Part shown: positions 28,063 to 38,426 of the stretch, piece by piece | Layout: each line of letters starts with the position of its first letter | Position numbering within the stretch: position 1 is the first letter of the stretch | Assembly: GCF_021764745.1 (NCBI RefSeq) | Contig: NZ_JAETXX010000005.1 | Span: forward strand, 1 to 64,000 | DNA: 64,000 bases | Source of the DNA: Joostella atrarenae | Lineage (GTDB): Bacteria > Bacteroidota > Bacteroidia > Flavobacteriales > Flavobacteriaceae | Direction of reading: 5' to 3' | Notes under the pieces: generated by a model | Database searches by the model: none | Seen by the model: only the letters and a program-made list of their open reading frames with translations | What the model was told of the DNA's origin: nothing | Program-made: the position numbers and the translations under genes

Positions 28063-28854
28063 ATGGGGGTAACTATAAGTTTGGATGAAAAAAAATGGTT
28101 TACCATTAAAAGGCGTATTTCAATGCTAATTTGTTTCCTAACATTGGGGGGCGTTCTGTATGGGCAAACAGATGCTAATAAGAAAGCTGAGAGGTCATTA
28201 TCGCTAATGACGTATAATTTAAAATTTGCAAGCTCCACCCACAAGCCTTTGTGGAAAGACCGTCGAGAAATGCAAGTGGCATTGATTAAAAAATACGATC
28301 CGGATATTATAGGAACACAGGAAGGGTTAAAAGAGCAAATAGATTATTTAGCTGAACAATTGCCAGCATACGCAGTAATGGGTGAAGGTCGCAAAGGAGG
28401 TGATGACGATGAACATATGGCTATTTTCTGTAAGCGGGATAAGTTTAGGCTACGAGAACTAAATAATTTTGCACTTTCGAGGACACCCAAAATTTTGGGT
28501 AGTGGCCCTCGCGTAAATCCAAGAATTGCAACTATGGCTCGTTTTGCTTTTATCAATATGCCCGATAATGAGAATGGAAATAATTATACAGAGGATTACA
28601 GAGGACATTGGGAGGATAATAAAGAATTTTACATTTTCAACACTCATTTCTTTAATGGAAGTATAGATACTTTGGCTCGTGAGAATGCAGCAAAACATAA
28701 TTTGTTGAAAGACTGTTTGAATGGAGGCAAAGGAATAGACTGGATTTTGTATAAGGGAAATGTATAAGTACTCAATTATAAACAAATAGATTATAATGTA
28801 AAAGGGAAATATCCTTCCGATCATAAACCAATTTTGGTAGTTAAATATTCTTAA
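28063..28854 (+). pseudogene. Endonuclease/exonuclease/phosphatase-family enzyme, deleted and stopped
   Basis: The open part (28063-28767, 234 residues) has a signal peptide and the EEP start motifs (LMTYNLKFAS, DIIGTQEGLKEQ, FYIFNTHFF). The GDFN catalytic segment expected after ARENAAKH is missing, so about 60-80 residues appear deleted. After DWILYKGNV a TAA (28765-28767) stops the frame. The same frame continues with VLNYKQIDYNVKGKYPSDHK and onward to 28854, restoring the SDHxP motif. Two lesions make it a pseudogene. It may once have removed phosphate from the glycan, matching the broken alkaline phosphatase at 35988. It starts seven bases after the sulfatase. Confidence 0.75.
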
Positions 28855-29044
28855 ATGATTAGCTTTTTCTTAATAAAAGAGAGACTTGCAATAGTTAAAA
28901 CTGTTGAAACGATGTTACCATTCTATAAAACCACTAGAGGTACCATTCTGAATACAAATAGATAACGCTACTTTGAAGACTTTTTAAAAACTCAATATTA
29001 GAATTAATCAATTCGTAAAAACCAACCCTTAAAAGCAATGTGAA
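28855..29044. other. Intergenic, start of a new transcript
   Basis: 190 bp with no gene. The broken EEP gene ends on the left and the long GH99-like gene begins on the right. No clear hairpin terminator is seen. Confidence 0.3.
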
Positions 29045-32000
29045 ATGAAATCTATTACCATTAGTTTAGCCTTTATTGTTATGGTGCTTATAAGCTCTTT
29101 AAATAAGCTTTATGCACAAGATACCATGCTAAGTTATGATCAACCTGTAAGCGTTGGAACCATAACCAACCCCGATATTAATGAAGCAAGTGGAATAGCA
29201 GCTTCCTATAAAACACAAGGTGCCTTTTGGGTACATAACGATTCTGGAGATGGCCCCAATTTATTTCTTATTGATAGTTTGGGAAACACCCTTACCGAAG
29301 GAAGTGTTACCAATGCTAGTTCCAACGATTGGGAGGATATAGCATCTTTTCAGCTTAATGGTACTTCTTATCTGGTTATTGGAGATGTTGGGGATAATCC
29401 AAGGAATAGGAGCGAGTATAGATTGTTTATCATTGAAGAGCCTGCTTACGATCCCCAGTCTATAAGCGGAAATACTTATTCGATCGTAAAAACTATTAAA
29501 TACCAATATAGCAACGGAAAACAAAATTGTGAGTCGGTAGCGGTAGATTCACATACAGGAAAGATTATACTTTTTAGTAAATCTCACGATAATGAGATAC
29601 GCTATGTGTATGAACTTCCATTGTCTATAACTACTGGTACAGAGAACTTAACAGCAGAATTAATAGCGTCGCTTAAAAGTGAGGATACTACAGCCATGGA
29701 TATTTCAAATAATGGCCATCATGCGGCAGTTTTAACGTATAAAGATTTTGCCTACCAATTTATTCGTAAGGAAAATGAAACATGGCAGGATGCTTTTCAA
29801 CAGCCTTACCAAATTATAAATATGCCTGTAGGGAGACAGGGTGAAGAGGCCTTAGCTTATGGTACAAATGGAGCTGATCTATATTCAGTAAGAGAAGGGA
29901 CTTCTTCCAAGATTTGGTTTCTGAAAGCGAAGAATCAAATGGGTAATAATGCTGAATTTATTAGCCAGAGTTCGATACCACAAAGAATGGAACGTGGGCA
30001 ACAGATTGATGTGAGTGTAACTATGAAAAATGCAGGTACTACAACTTGGACTCGAGAGGATTCTTATAAACTTGGAAGTTTCAATGACGATGACTCTTTC
30101 GGGTTTGTGCGTGTACAATTAGATTCTTTAGAGGAAATACTTCCCAATGAGGAAAAAACCTTTGATTTTTCGATTACGGCACCAGACTCTTTAGAAACTT
30201 ATAACTTTCAATGGAAAGTTGTACAAGAATTTGTGGAGTGGTTTGGAGAAGAAACCTTACCCAAAAAAATTAAGGTAGTAGACACGCTACAAGGAGATAT
30301 TATAGGAAATGTAATTACAGGATATCAGGGCTGGTTTTCTGCTACAGGAGATAATTCACCTAGAAATAAATGGGTGCACTGGGGAACAAGTCAACCCTCG
30401 CCAGGAAACCAATCATTTGAGTTGTACCCAGATATGAGGGAATATAATAATGGGTATCAAACGGGGTATGCTAACCTCGGGAACGGGCAACCTTCAACTT
30501 TATTTTCATCTTATGATGATCAAGTTGTAAATAAACACTTTGAATGGATGCAAAACTACGGAATAGAGGTGGCAGCGTTACAAAGGTTCGGGAGTGAGTT
30601 GAATAGTAGTTCGTTGAAGGCTCAAAGAGATGGTATGGCATTAAAAGTTAAATCAGCTGCCGAGACTTATGGTCGAAAATTTTATATCATGTATGATATT
30701 TCCAGTTGGAGCAATTTCCAAACAGAAATTAAGTCTGATTGGAATAATACAGTAACTTCAAACTTGCAATTGCTACAATCGCCAGCTTATGCGAAACAAG
30801 ATGGAAAACCAGTTGTTTGTATCTGGGGATTAGGAACCCCAGGAAGACCAGGTAACAATACATCCTATAAGGACGTTATCGAGTGGTTTAAAAATAAGGG
30901 ATATTATGTAATAATTGGTTTGGATAAAAATTGGAGACAGCAGTCTGAGAACTTTCCCGCTTATAATGAAGCGGATATGATTAATCCTTGGCACGTAGGA
31001 ACATTGGATTTTAACGGCTTGAATAGTCAAAAATTTAATCATAATTGGGTTCAGAAAATTGCAGACGATATGGAATACTGTAAAACCAATGGAATAGACT
31101 ATATGCCAGGAGCATGGCCGGGGTTTGCTTGGTCTAATTGGAAAGAAGGCTATGAAGATAGACCGAATAGCATACCGAGGATGCATGGGGATTTTATGTG
31201 GCAACAATTTTATTATATAAAAAGTAAATTTAATGAAAAACAAATGCCTGCTTCTGCATACGTAGCCATGTTTGATGAGTACGATGAAGGTACTGCTATT
31301 GCCAAAGCCGCAGAAGATGCGTCTATGATTCCTACCAATCAATACTTTTTAACCTTAGATGCAGATGGCGTACAGTGTTCCTCAGATTTCTACTTAAGGT
31401 TAACGGGCAATGGAGCAAAAATGTTAAAAGAAGAATTGCCACTTACTTTAGATCATGAACCATCAACACCGCATACTTTACAAGTTCAAAGTAACGATGC
31501 CGAGTTTGTTTCTTATGGAAACATACCTAGTGTGCTTCATCCAGGGGATACAGTCTCTATAGATGTAACTTATAAAAACATAGGATCTACTACTTGGTTA
31601 GCAACAGGAAATTATAAACTTGGTAGTGAGAACCCTCAAGACAATACGAATTGGGGAACGAATAGAGTTTATTTAAGCTCTGGGGAAAGTGTTGAACCCA
31701 ATGAAACCGTAACCTTTAATTTCGATATAATTGCTCCCTTACAAGAGGGAACGTATAATTTTCAATGGAAAATGGTTCAAGATGGTGTTTCTTGGTTTGG
31801 TGAATTATCAGATGCTAAAAAAATTACTATCTCAGATGAATATTTGGATACTTGCGATACATTAAATGGATGGAATACTGAAGCTGGTAACAATTTAAGC
31901 GGAAGTGGCACTTTTGTTCAAGGTACAGCTAGTGTTAAAACTACAGGGAATGCTACAGATGAATTTTTTAAGGTTTTTTCTCCTGCATACAATTCAGGAA

Positions 32001-32590
32001 CCTCTATCTCAATGGGCAAGTTGTCATTTTCTTATTATGCTGATGCAGCAGATTTAAACGGAATAAGAGTAGAGTTAGGAAGTGGAGGACAAGCAGATAC
32101 AGATGAACTTCAGTGGACGCTTCAAAATCTCTCCTCAGGATGGAACGAAATAGAGCTACCTTTTATTGATGCCGAAACTATAGGAGCTCCAAATTTAAAC
32201 GCGATAAACTGGTTTAGGCTTTATAATGATAAGTCGGGAACTTCTGTTACAACGAGAATAGATGGTATTAAAATTAAAATGTCTAGTGGTTTAGCAAAAT
32301 CTTTTTTAATAGAAGAGAACTTTACAATAGAGGATACAGTAGGAATGAAGTTATTTCCAAATCCTGCCACCAATATGATTAAGATTCGTCTTTATAATGA
32401 GTTTTCAGAAAAAGATAAAGTAGATGTGGTCATTTATAACACTTCAGGGCAAAAGCTGCTCAATAGACAATTTTCAAATAGTAAAAACACCGAATTAAAA
32501 ATAGATACGGAACAATTTAGTAAGGGTGTTTATGTAGTATCTATAAAGCAAGGAAATCGGATTTTTGAAAAAAAATTAATAATTAAATAA
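29045..32590 (+). CDS. Multidomain GH99-like protein with T9SS sorting domain
   Basis: 1181 residues. Signal peptide to about residue 25 (LNKLYAQ). A beta-propeller-like domain (about 30-290: ASGIAASYKTQGAFWVHNDS). An NBR1/Ig-like domain (about 310-415: NAGTTTWTREDSYKLGSF). The GH99-like barrel (about 420-800: NVITGYQGWFSATGDN; MFDEYDEGTAI with Glu 745 and Glu 748). A second NBR1/Ig-like domain (about 815-930: NIGSTTWLATGNYKLGSE). A jelly-roll, CBM-like domain (about 935-1080), and a type A T9SS domain (KLFPNPATNMIKIR to FEKKLIIK). It should be secreted or surface-bound and make the first cuts. The domain mix is unusual for this family. Confidence 0.82.
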   Translation: MKSITISLAFIVMVLISSLNKLYAQDTMLSYDQPVSVGTITNPDINEASGIAASYKTQGAFWVHNDSGDGPNLFLIDSLGNTLTEGSVTNASSNDWEDIASFQLNGTSYLVIGDVGDNPRNRSEYRLFIIEEPAYDPQSISGNTYSIVKTIKYQYSNGKQNCESVAVDSHTGKIILFSKSHDNEIRYVYELPLSITTGTENLTAELIASLKSEDTTAMDISNNGHHAAVLTYKDFAYQFIRKENETWQDAFQQPYQIINMPVGRQGEEALAYGTNGADLYSVREGTSSKIWFLKAKNQMGNNAEFISQSSIPQRMERGQQIDVSVTMKNAGTTTWTREDSYKLGSFNDDDSFGFVRVQLDSLEEILPNEEKTFDFSITAPDSLETYNFQWKVVQEFVEWFGEETLPKKIKVVDTLQGDIIGNVITGYQGWFSATGDNSPRNKWVHWGTSQPSPGNQSFELYPDMREYNNGYQTGYANLGNGQPSTLFSSYDDQVVNKHFEWMQNYGIEVAALQRFGSELNSSSLKAQRDGMALKVKSAAETYGRKFYIMYDISSWSNFQTEIKSDWNNTVTSNLQLLQSPAYAKQDGKPVVCIWGLGTPGRPGNNTSYKDVIEWFKNKGYYVIIGLDKNWRQQSENFPAYNEADMINPWHVGTLDFNGLNSQKFNHNWVQKIADDMEYCKTNGIDYMPGAWPGFAWSNWKEGYEDRPNSIPRMHGDFMWQQFYYIKSKFNEKQMPASAYVAMFDEYDEGTAIAKAAEDASMIPTNQYFLTLDADGVQCSSDFYLRLTGNGAKMLKEELPLTLDHEPSTPHTLQVQSNDAEFVSYGNIPSVLHPGDTVSIDVTYKNIGSTTWLATGNYKLGSENPQDNTNWGTNRVYLSSGESVEPNETVTFNFDIIAPLQEGTYNFQWKMVQDGVSWFGELSDAKKITISDEYLDTCDTLNGWNTEAGNNLSGSGTFVQGTASVKTTGNATDEFFKVFSPAYNSGTSISMGKLSFSYYADAADLNGIRVELGSGGQADTDELQWTLQNLSSGWNEIELPFIDAETIGAPNLNAINWFRLYNDKSGTSVTTRIDGIKIKMSSGLAKSFLIEENFTIEDTVGMKLFPNPATNMIKIRLYNEFSEKDKVDVVIYNTSGQKLLNRQFSNSKNTELKIDTEQFSKGVYVVSIKQGNRIFEKKLIIK

Positions 32591-32864
32591 AAAATAAGGT
32601 TACTCTAAAACTTTAATTTTCAAGCTATTACTAAGGTGTTAATGCTTCTGAGATTCTTTTAACACTCATTTTGAACCCATTTTATAACAACAATTTTCAA
32701 TATTAAAAACACAAATGAGCTTGCTGTTAATTAGTTTTTAATAGTTAATTAAGAGCTTCCAATTACATTTGATTCCTGTAGTAAAAACAAGACATCTATT
32801 TGTCTTTTTTAGAACTAATCACCAAGTTCATACAATCAAAATACACATAACAATTGCAAGAAAT

Positions 32865-34460
32865 ATGAAATTAAATAAAATTTTTAGATACAGTTTATGT
32901 ATAGTAATATGCATACTCTTATCTAGTAAAATGTTTTCCCAAAAGAAAAAGAACTTACTCTTTATTATTACAGACCAGCAACAATACAAAGCTTTGAGTA
33001 TAGCAGGTAATTCGGTTTTAAAAACGCCTAACTTAGATCGGTTGGCAAACAGTGGCGCATATTTTAAAAATGCTTATACGCCTATGGCAGTTTGCGGTCC
33101 AGCACGTTCTGCAATTCTAACAGGGATGACAGTAGAAAATACTGGGGTAAATACAAACGACAAAACCTATTATTATAATGATGAGCCAGTAATGACTACT
33201 CCCACTTTTGATGAGATACTTACAGCCAACGGATATCATTGTGAGTATTATGGTAAATGGCATACAATGAGTAGCCATGCAAGTATTTATAGAAACCCTA
33301 TACAAAATGCTAAAAACGGAAAATCTATATTTCAACATGGAGGCCAAAACTATGTCTATATGGATTACTTAAATGAAAAGTTTCCGCAGCCAACATTAAA
33401 TGAAGGAGAATTTTACGATACTTTTGTTAAAAGACCTTATAAGCCAGACCCTTTAGACTCTTACTATGGAGAAACGTATGATGAAGTAAAGAAGGATAGA
33501 AAGAACCGAAGAGTACAGCCAGATTTACACGGGGAGCTAATGGTGCCAGCAGCTCATAGTATTACAGCTTATCAAGCTAAAGAAACTATTAAAGCTATAG
33601 AGCGGCTAAAAGACACCACATTTAGTATTACATTATCTATACATATGCCTCATGCACCAATGACACCTACAAAACCTTATTATGGGATGTATTCTGTTGA
33701 TGAAATGGTACCACCAGTAAGCATAGATGATAATATGGAAAATTCTCCTTATAAACAGGCCAATGGTAGAATTGGGATGGCAGAATATTCTGATCCAGAG
33801 AAAATAAAATATATGATTTCTAACTACTACGGAATCATTACCGAAATAGACGATTGGATAGGGGAGATTTTAAACACTTTAGATAAGAATAAATTAACCG
33901 ATGATACCTTAGTGATATTTACAAGTGATCATGGTGAAATGCTTGGAGCTCATGGTTTAAGAGAGAAAAATGTATTCTATGAAGAATCGTCACATATTCC
34001 CTTACTAGTACGTTTTCCTGGAGAGATTAAAAAAAATACAGTGGTTGATGGTTATTTTTCAACTGTTGATTTGTTTCCAACTATTTTAGATTATTTGGAT
34101 ATTTCTGGTACACATCCCTCCGATGGTAAAAGTTTACGAGGAGTCATTAACGGAAAGGATAAAGAACATGGTGAATATGTGGTTACGGAGTGGGATTATA
34201 GAGGTCCTGTTGCTCCAAATTATATGGTTGTTAAAGATGGTTGGAAATTAATAATTCCATACACAAAAGAGTCTACAGTAATCAATGCCATGTACAATCT
34301 TAATAAAGACCCGCATGAATTAAATAATCTTTTAGGTAAAAACGTTAACAGAGAAAGTTATAAAGAGAAAGCAGAAGAGCTTAGAGCTTGCTTGTTGGAA
34401 TGGTTGAAAAAAAATAATTCAGATCGCTATCAAGGTGTAAAGTCACGTGAATTAATCTAA
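32865..34460 (+). CDS. S1-family sulfatase, periplasmic
   Basis: The frame is open from 32769 but the ATG at 32865 gives a normal signal peptide (LSSKMFSQ), for 531 residues. ITDQQQYKALSIAGN, VCGPARSAILTGM (CxPxR; Cys 77 from this start), YYGKWHTM and TSDHGEMLGAHGL are formylglycine-sulfatase motifs. The DQQ start and the long insertion after the KWH motif differ from the sulfatase at 26634, so the two probably remove sulfate from different positions. It is preceded by 275 bp of non-coding DNA and is probably its own transcript with the permease. Confidence 0.9.
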   Translation: MKLNKIFRYSLCIVICILLSSKMFSQKKKNLLFIITDQQQYKALSIAGNSVLKTPNLDRLANSGAYFKNAYTPMAVCGPARSAILTGMTVENTGVNTNDKTYYYNDEPVMTTPTFDEILTANGYHCEYYGKWHTMSSHASIYRNPIQNAKNGKSIFQHGGQNYVYMDYLNEKFPQPTLNEGEFYDTFVKRPYKPDPLDSYYGETYDEVKKDRKNRRVQPDLHGELMVPAAHSITAYQAKETIKAIERLKDTTFSITLSIHMPHAPMTPTKPYYGMYSVDEMVPPVSIDDNMENSPYKQANGRIGMAEYSDPEKIKYMISNYYGIITEIDDWIGEILNTLDKNKLTDDTLVIFTSDHGEMLGAHGLREKNVFYEESSHIPLLVRFPGEIKKNTVVDGYFSTVDLFPTILDYLDISGTHPSDGKSLRGVINGKDKEHGEYVVTEWDYRGPVAPNYMVVKDGWKLIIPYTKESTVINAMYNLNKDPHELNNLLGKNVNRESYKEKAEELRACLLEWLKKNNSDRYQGVKSRELI

Positions 34461-34544
34461 AGAATTCTTAGTTTATAAAATATTGCATCGCTTGCAAGAA
34501 CGTGATATTTTATTTTCTAAAGCATTTTTAAATAATAAATTAAA

Positions 34545-35846
34545 ATGAAAAAAACAAAAAAGGGGCCTATCGTTGAAAGAAAATTTCTAATCCCATTTAT
34601 TATGGTAACTTCGCTATTTGCCTTATGGGGTTTTGCAAACGCCGTAACAGACCCCATGGTACAAGCATTTAAAAAAGTATTGGAACTATCTAATTCGGAA
34701 GCTGCCTGGGTACAAATGGCGTTTTATGGAGGTTACTTTTGTATGGCATTACCAGCCGCCATGTTCATGCGAAAATACACTTATAAAACTGGCGTATTAA
34801 TAGGTCTAGGATTGTATGCATTTGGAGCACTTTTATTTTATCCAGCATCTATTACAGAACAATTTTGGTTTTTTTGTCTGGGACTCTATATATTAACGTT
34901 TGGTCTTGCTTTTTTAGAAACAGCGGCGAATCCATATGTACTGGCTATGGGAGACAAAAAAACAGCGACTCAACGTTTAAATTTGGCGCAGGCTTTTAAC
35001 CCAGTAGGTTTAATTGCAGGATTATTTGTTGCTCAACAATTTGTGTTAAAGGAATTAGAATCAGACGATATTTCTAATTTTAGTGCTCTAGATGAAGCAT
35101 CAAAAATATTAATAAAAACTTCCGACTTGTTGGTTATAAGAAGTCCTTATGTAATTCTAGGACTGATACTCATCATAGTTTTTTTTGTCTTTTTTTTAAG
35201 TAAAATGCCGCAATCAAAAGATGAAAATGAAATGCCTAGCCTTAAAACCACTTTTTGGACCTTAAGTCGTAACCATAAGTATGTATTGGGTGTAATAGCC
35301 CAAATTTGTCATATGGGATGCTTAATAATGTGTTGGACATATATCTACCAATACGCAGAGGGTATAGGAATGGATAGTGCAATTGCAGGATATTATCAAA
35401 TGGGTGCTTTTATTTTATTTACCTCGGGCCGTGCAATTGGCACTTATCTTTTAAAGTTTATAAGTTCTGGTAAGCTTTTACTTTTTTTCTCCATTATTGG
35501 AATTGCTTTTCTTCTGGGAGCCATTTTTATAAATAATATTGTAGGCCTATTTTGTTTGGTTGGGGTCTCCTTTTGGATGTCTCCTATGTTTCCAACTATT
35601 TATGGTATAGCCCTTGGAGATTTAACTGAAGAACAATCTAAAGTTGGTTCTGCAGGTTTAATTATGTCCATTGTGGGTGGAGCATTGTTACCTAAAATGC
35701 AAGCATTAATTATAGATTTAGGAGGAAGTGACGTTTCTGATATTACAATTTTAGGAGTTCCGGAAGTAAACTTTTCTTTTATATTACCAATCCTTTGTTT
35801 TATATATATAGGCTGGTACGGATATAAAGTTTTACGAAAGTATTAG
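34545..35846 (+). CDS. FucP-type MFS sugar:H+ symporter
   Basis: 433 residues with 12 predicted membrane helices. LFALWGFANAVTDPMVQAFK and FGLAFLETAANPYVLAMG are typical of the FHS/FucP family (fucose, glucose/galactose and similar permeases). It lies 84 bp after the sulfatase. In this context it most likely imports released mannose or another monosaccharide across the inner membrane; substrate is inferred. Confidence 0.85.
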   Translation: MKKTKKGPIVERKFLIPFIMVTSLFALWGFANAVTDPMVQAFKKVLELSNSEAAWVQMAFYGGYFCMALPAAMFMRKYTYKTGVLIGLGLYAFGALLFYPASITEQFWFFCLGLYILTFGLAFLETAANPYVLAMGDKKTATQRLNLAQAFNPVGLIAGLFVAQQFVLKELESDDISNFSALDEASKILIKTSDLLVIRSPYVILGLILIIVFFVFFLSKMPQSKDENEMPSLKTTFWTLSRNHKYVLGVIAQICHMGCLIMCWTYIYQYAEGIGMDSAIAGYYQMGAFILFTSGRAIGTYLLKFISSGKLLLFFSIIGIAFLLGAIFINNIVGLFCLVGVSFWMSPMFPTIYGIALGDLTEEQSKVGSAGLIMSIVGGALLPKMQALIIDLGGSDVSDITILGVPEVNFSFILPILCFIYIGWYGYKVLRKY

Positions 35847-35987
35847 TTTATTAAGTCTTTATCATTACTGCGTATATAATTGTAGATTAACTTTATGAAG
35901 AATTATAGTGCACATTAAGATATTGGAGGTGCCAAGTGAATTTAAAAGATTGATCTTTAAATACCTATATTTTCTAATAATTATAAG

Positions 35988-37105
35988 ATGAAATTAAAAA
36001 AAAGCATATTTGTAATTTTCAGTTTTTTTTCCATGGTTAGTTGTGGACTATCACAAGTAGATAGGAAAGAGAAGGTAGTAAAAAATGTAATACTACTTAT
36101 TAGTGATGGAACAGGATTATACCAAATTTCTTCATCATTTTATTTTAAAAAAACGAAATCAAATTATGAGAGATTTGAAAATATAGGTTTGATAAAAACA
36201 TCTTCGTCTGGGTTTGATGTTACAGACTCTGCTGCTGGAGCTACAGCTTTTGCTTGTGGAGAGAAATCTTTTAACGGAGCTGTTGGAGTTGCTGATGATT
36301 CTACGGCCATAAAAAATTTGGTAGAAATCGGATATCAAAATAATATTAAAACAGGTGTGATTGCTACTTCTTCAATAATTCACGCCACACCTGCTAGTTT
36401 TTATGCACACCAATTCAGTAGACAAATGAATGATGCTATTTCTAAAGATTTAGTAGAATCAGAGGTGGATTTCTTTGCTGGGGGGGTATACAGTTTTTTA
36501 AGAAGCATGGTGAAGTTGATTTACTTAAAGAATTAGAGAACAAAGGCTTTCACATTAATACAAATACTTTAGATGATTTTAACTCAATAAAATCTAAAAA
36601 GAAGGCAGGATATCTATTAGCGCCCAATGCAATGCCTAAAATGTTGGATGGACGTGGTAATTTTCTTTCTGATGCAACCCTTTTAGCGATTAATTTTTTA
36701 AAGAAAGATGATAACGGATTTTTTATTATGTCTGAGGGCTCGCAAATAGATTGGGGCGGGCATAATAATGACGGGCCCTATTTGGTGTCAGAGTTAATAG
36801 ATTTTGACAATACTATTGGAAAAGTATTAGATTTTGCGAAGAAAGATGGAAATACATTGGTCATTGTCACTTCGGACCATGAAACTGGAGGTTTTACTTT
36901 AGCGGGTCAGCGCAAGACGAAAGCCGATTCAACGAAGTATAACGATTACAGAAGAGTAGGCATGAATTTTTCAACGAACGGTCATTCTGCAACTCTTATT
37001 CCTGTTTTTGCCTTTGGTCCTGGAGCAGAAGAATTTACCGGAGTTTATGAAAACAACGAAATCTTTTATAAAATATTGAAGGTTACTGGATGGAAACAAA
37101 AGTAA
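35988..37105 (+). pseudogene. Alkaline phosphatase, frameshifted in a G-tract
   Basis: The first part (35988-36536) has a lipobox (VSCGLSQ), NVILLISDGTGLYQ and TDSAAGATAFACG (catalytic Ser). The second (from about 36493) reads GIQFFKKHGEVDLL, FIMSEGSQIDWGGHNND and VTSDHETGGFTL, which supply the metal ligands. The frame breaks at a run of seven G (36480-36486). Eight G would give FFAGGGIQFF, the family sequence. All metal ligands survive on either side, so a single G change restores a full enzyme: a phase-variable switch, a recent mutation or a sequencing error. It follows the permease and may dephosphorylate the glycan. Confidence 0.8.
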
Positions 37106-37634
37106 TTTAGTTATAGTAAAATATGAACCCTTTCTTCATTTTTAATGTTTATGTAAGCAATTGTTCGTGCTACAAAATAAAATAAAAAATCGCACAAGTT
37201 TGTGCAATTTTCGCTACTCAATTGGGAGAGTAAGGGGTATTAGTATGGTATTAAATACTATGAACAAGCGGTTAAGTAAATGAATGAAATCAAACTAAAT
37301 TTACGGTTATTTGTGGAGACTTAATCCACAAAGCTTCTAATTGCAAAGTATTCAGATTTTTAAACTCTTCATAAAGAGTAATTGAAGGCTTATTTATCTG
37401 AACATAAGTATGAAACTTTAGTTTACACGCTTGAAAACATAAAACTGTTAAGCCTAGAAACAACAATCAAGAATTTTGACAAGCACTCACTCAAGTTTTG
37501 CTTATGGGTATAATATTAGAAACGATTACTCATAAGTTTGTTTCAAAACAACAGGAGAGATAGCAACTCCAACTTTAAAGTTTATAAATAAAAATCGTCT
37601 AAACTATTTTTAGACAGATTTTTTCTTTAATCGA
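37106..37634. other. Gene-free stretch at the right edge of the PUL
   Basis: No gene is supported. At the end, GTCTAAA (37597-37603) with TTTAGAC (37609-37615) forms a hairpin with U-runs on both sides; on the minus strand it lies 20 bp after the small histone-like gene and is its likely terminator. Confidence 0.45.
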
Positions 37635-37790
37635 TTACTTCTTGGAAACCTCCAAAGATTCTTTCCTGAATTCCTTTAAGAGTTTTGTAAGATCAAGGGA
37701 TGATTTACGGGCGCGAGTACCTGCGGCTTTGTTCCCACTTTCCAATTGTGTGTTATAGTTTTTTTGAAATGCCTCAAATTCGGCATCCAT
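37635..37790 (-). CDS. Small histone H1-like (Hc1-type) protein
   Basis: 51 residues, beginning MDAEFEAFQKNYNTQLE and then GNKAAGTRARKSSLDLTKLL. The GNKAAGTRxRK core followed by a lysine-rich amphipathic helix is the pattern of the short histone H1-like proteins of Bacteroidetes (normally 55-60 residues). It is expected to bind DNA non-specifically and may help condense or silence the island. A 38-codon frame (ATG at 37901) overlaps its start in another phase; I cannot say if that is real. A hairpin terminator follows at 37597-37615. Confidence 0.65.
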   Translation of the reverse strand: MDAEFEAFQKNYNTQLESGNKAAGTRARKSSLDLTKLLKEFRKESLEVSKK

Positions 37791-38426
37791 CCTGTTTATC
37801 TTTCATAAGATGGTTATATTTTAAGAACAAGAAACTTAAAAACCAAAGTGAGTAAAGTGACTCTTCTTTGTAATCACCTTTTTCTTCAACCATTTCATTG
37901 CTAGGTAATGGTCGTCTGCGTTATTTGAGTATGGTCTTAAATTTATCATTTATAATTTTTCCGTAATTGTTACTATGCGGTTTTGGTTATTCCCTTTTAA
38001 CAATGTAAAAATTCCCACTTGACCAAACATCCATTTTTCAAAAAGGCCCTGCTTGGAGATTTACATGACAAAGTCCCAAAAATGGAAGTACGGTCCCAAC
38101 ACATTCTAAGGGTTCTTAATAAAAGAAGCTCCTATTTGGTTCCCGGTACTGTGGAAAACCAAGGCAGACTCCAAAGAATAATAGGTCGCCAGCCTTTTGA
38201 TAGCTGGCTTGACATCCACTACACTCACTTTCAAACCCCTAAAATTTATATTTATAAAGCATTGGAGAAAAGCCCTTTTCGGTCATGAAATAGTTTTGTT
38301 TGATGACTTTCAAAGCGAACGGTTTGACTTTTCTCACAAGGTAATGCTATCACCATTAGAATAAAGCATCCATTCTGGAAGGATGTAAGAAAATTACAAC
38401 CCAAGCTACGAGCCTAACAAAAGTGG
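37791..38426. other. Decayed sequence between PUL and integrase
   Basis: An 89-codon frame (38019-38288, plus) shows no family likeness. Shifting one frame near its end continues with HWRKALFGHEIVLFDD, which suggests an older, broken gene. I see nothing intact. Such wrecks are common beside integrases. Confidence 0.4.

Noticed and set aside
1063-28767. TAA used as a sense codon (two in-frame TAA at expected Lys)
   Set aside because: TAA ends most genes in the window; two isolated cases fit nonsense mutations.
38019-38288. Plus-strand 89-codon frame near the integrase
   Set aside because: No recognisable family, no ribosome-binding site, and signs of frame breakage; treated as decayed sequence.
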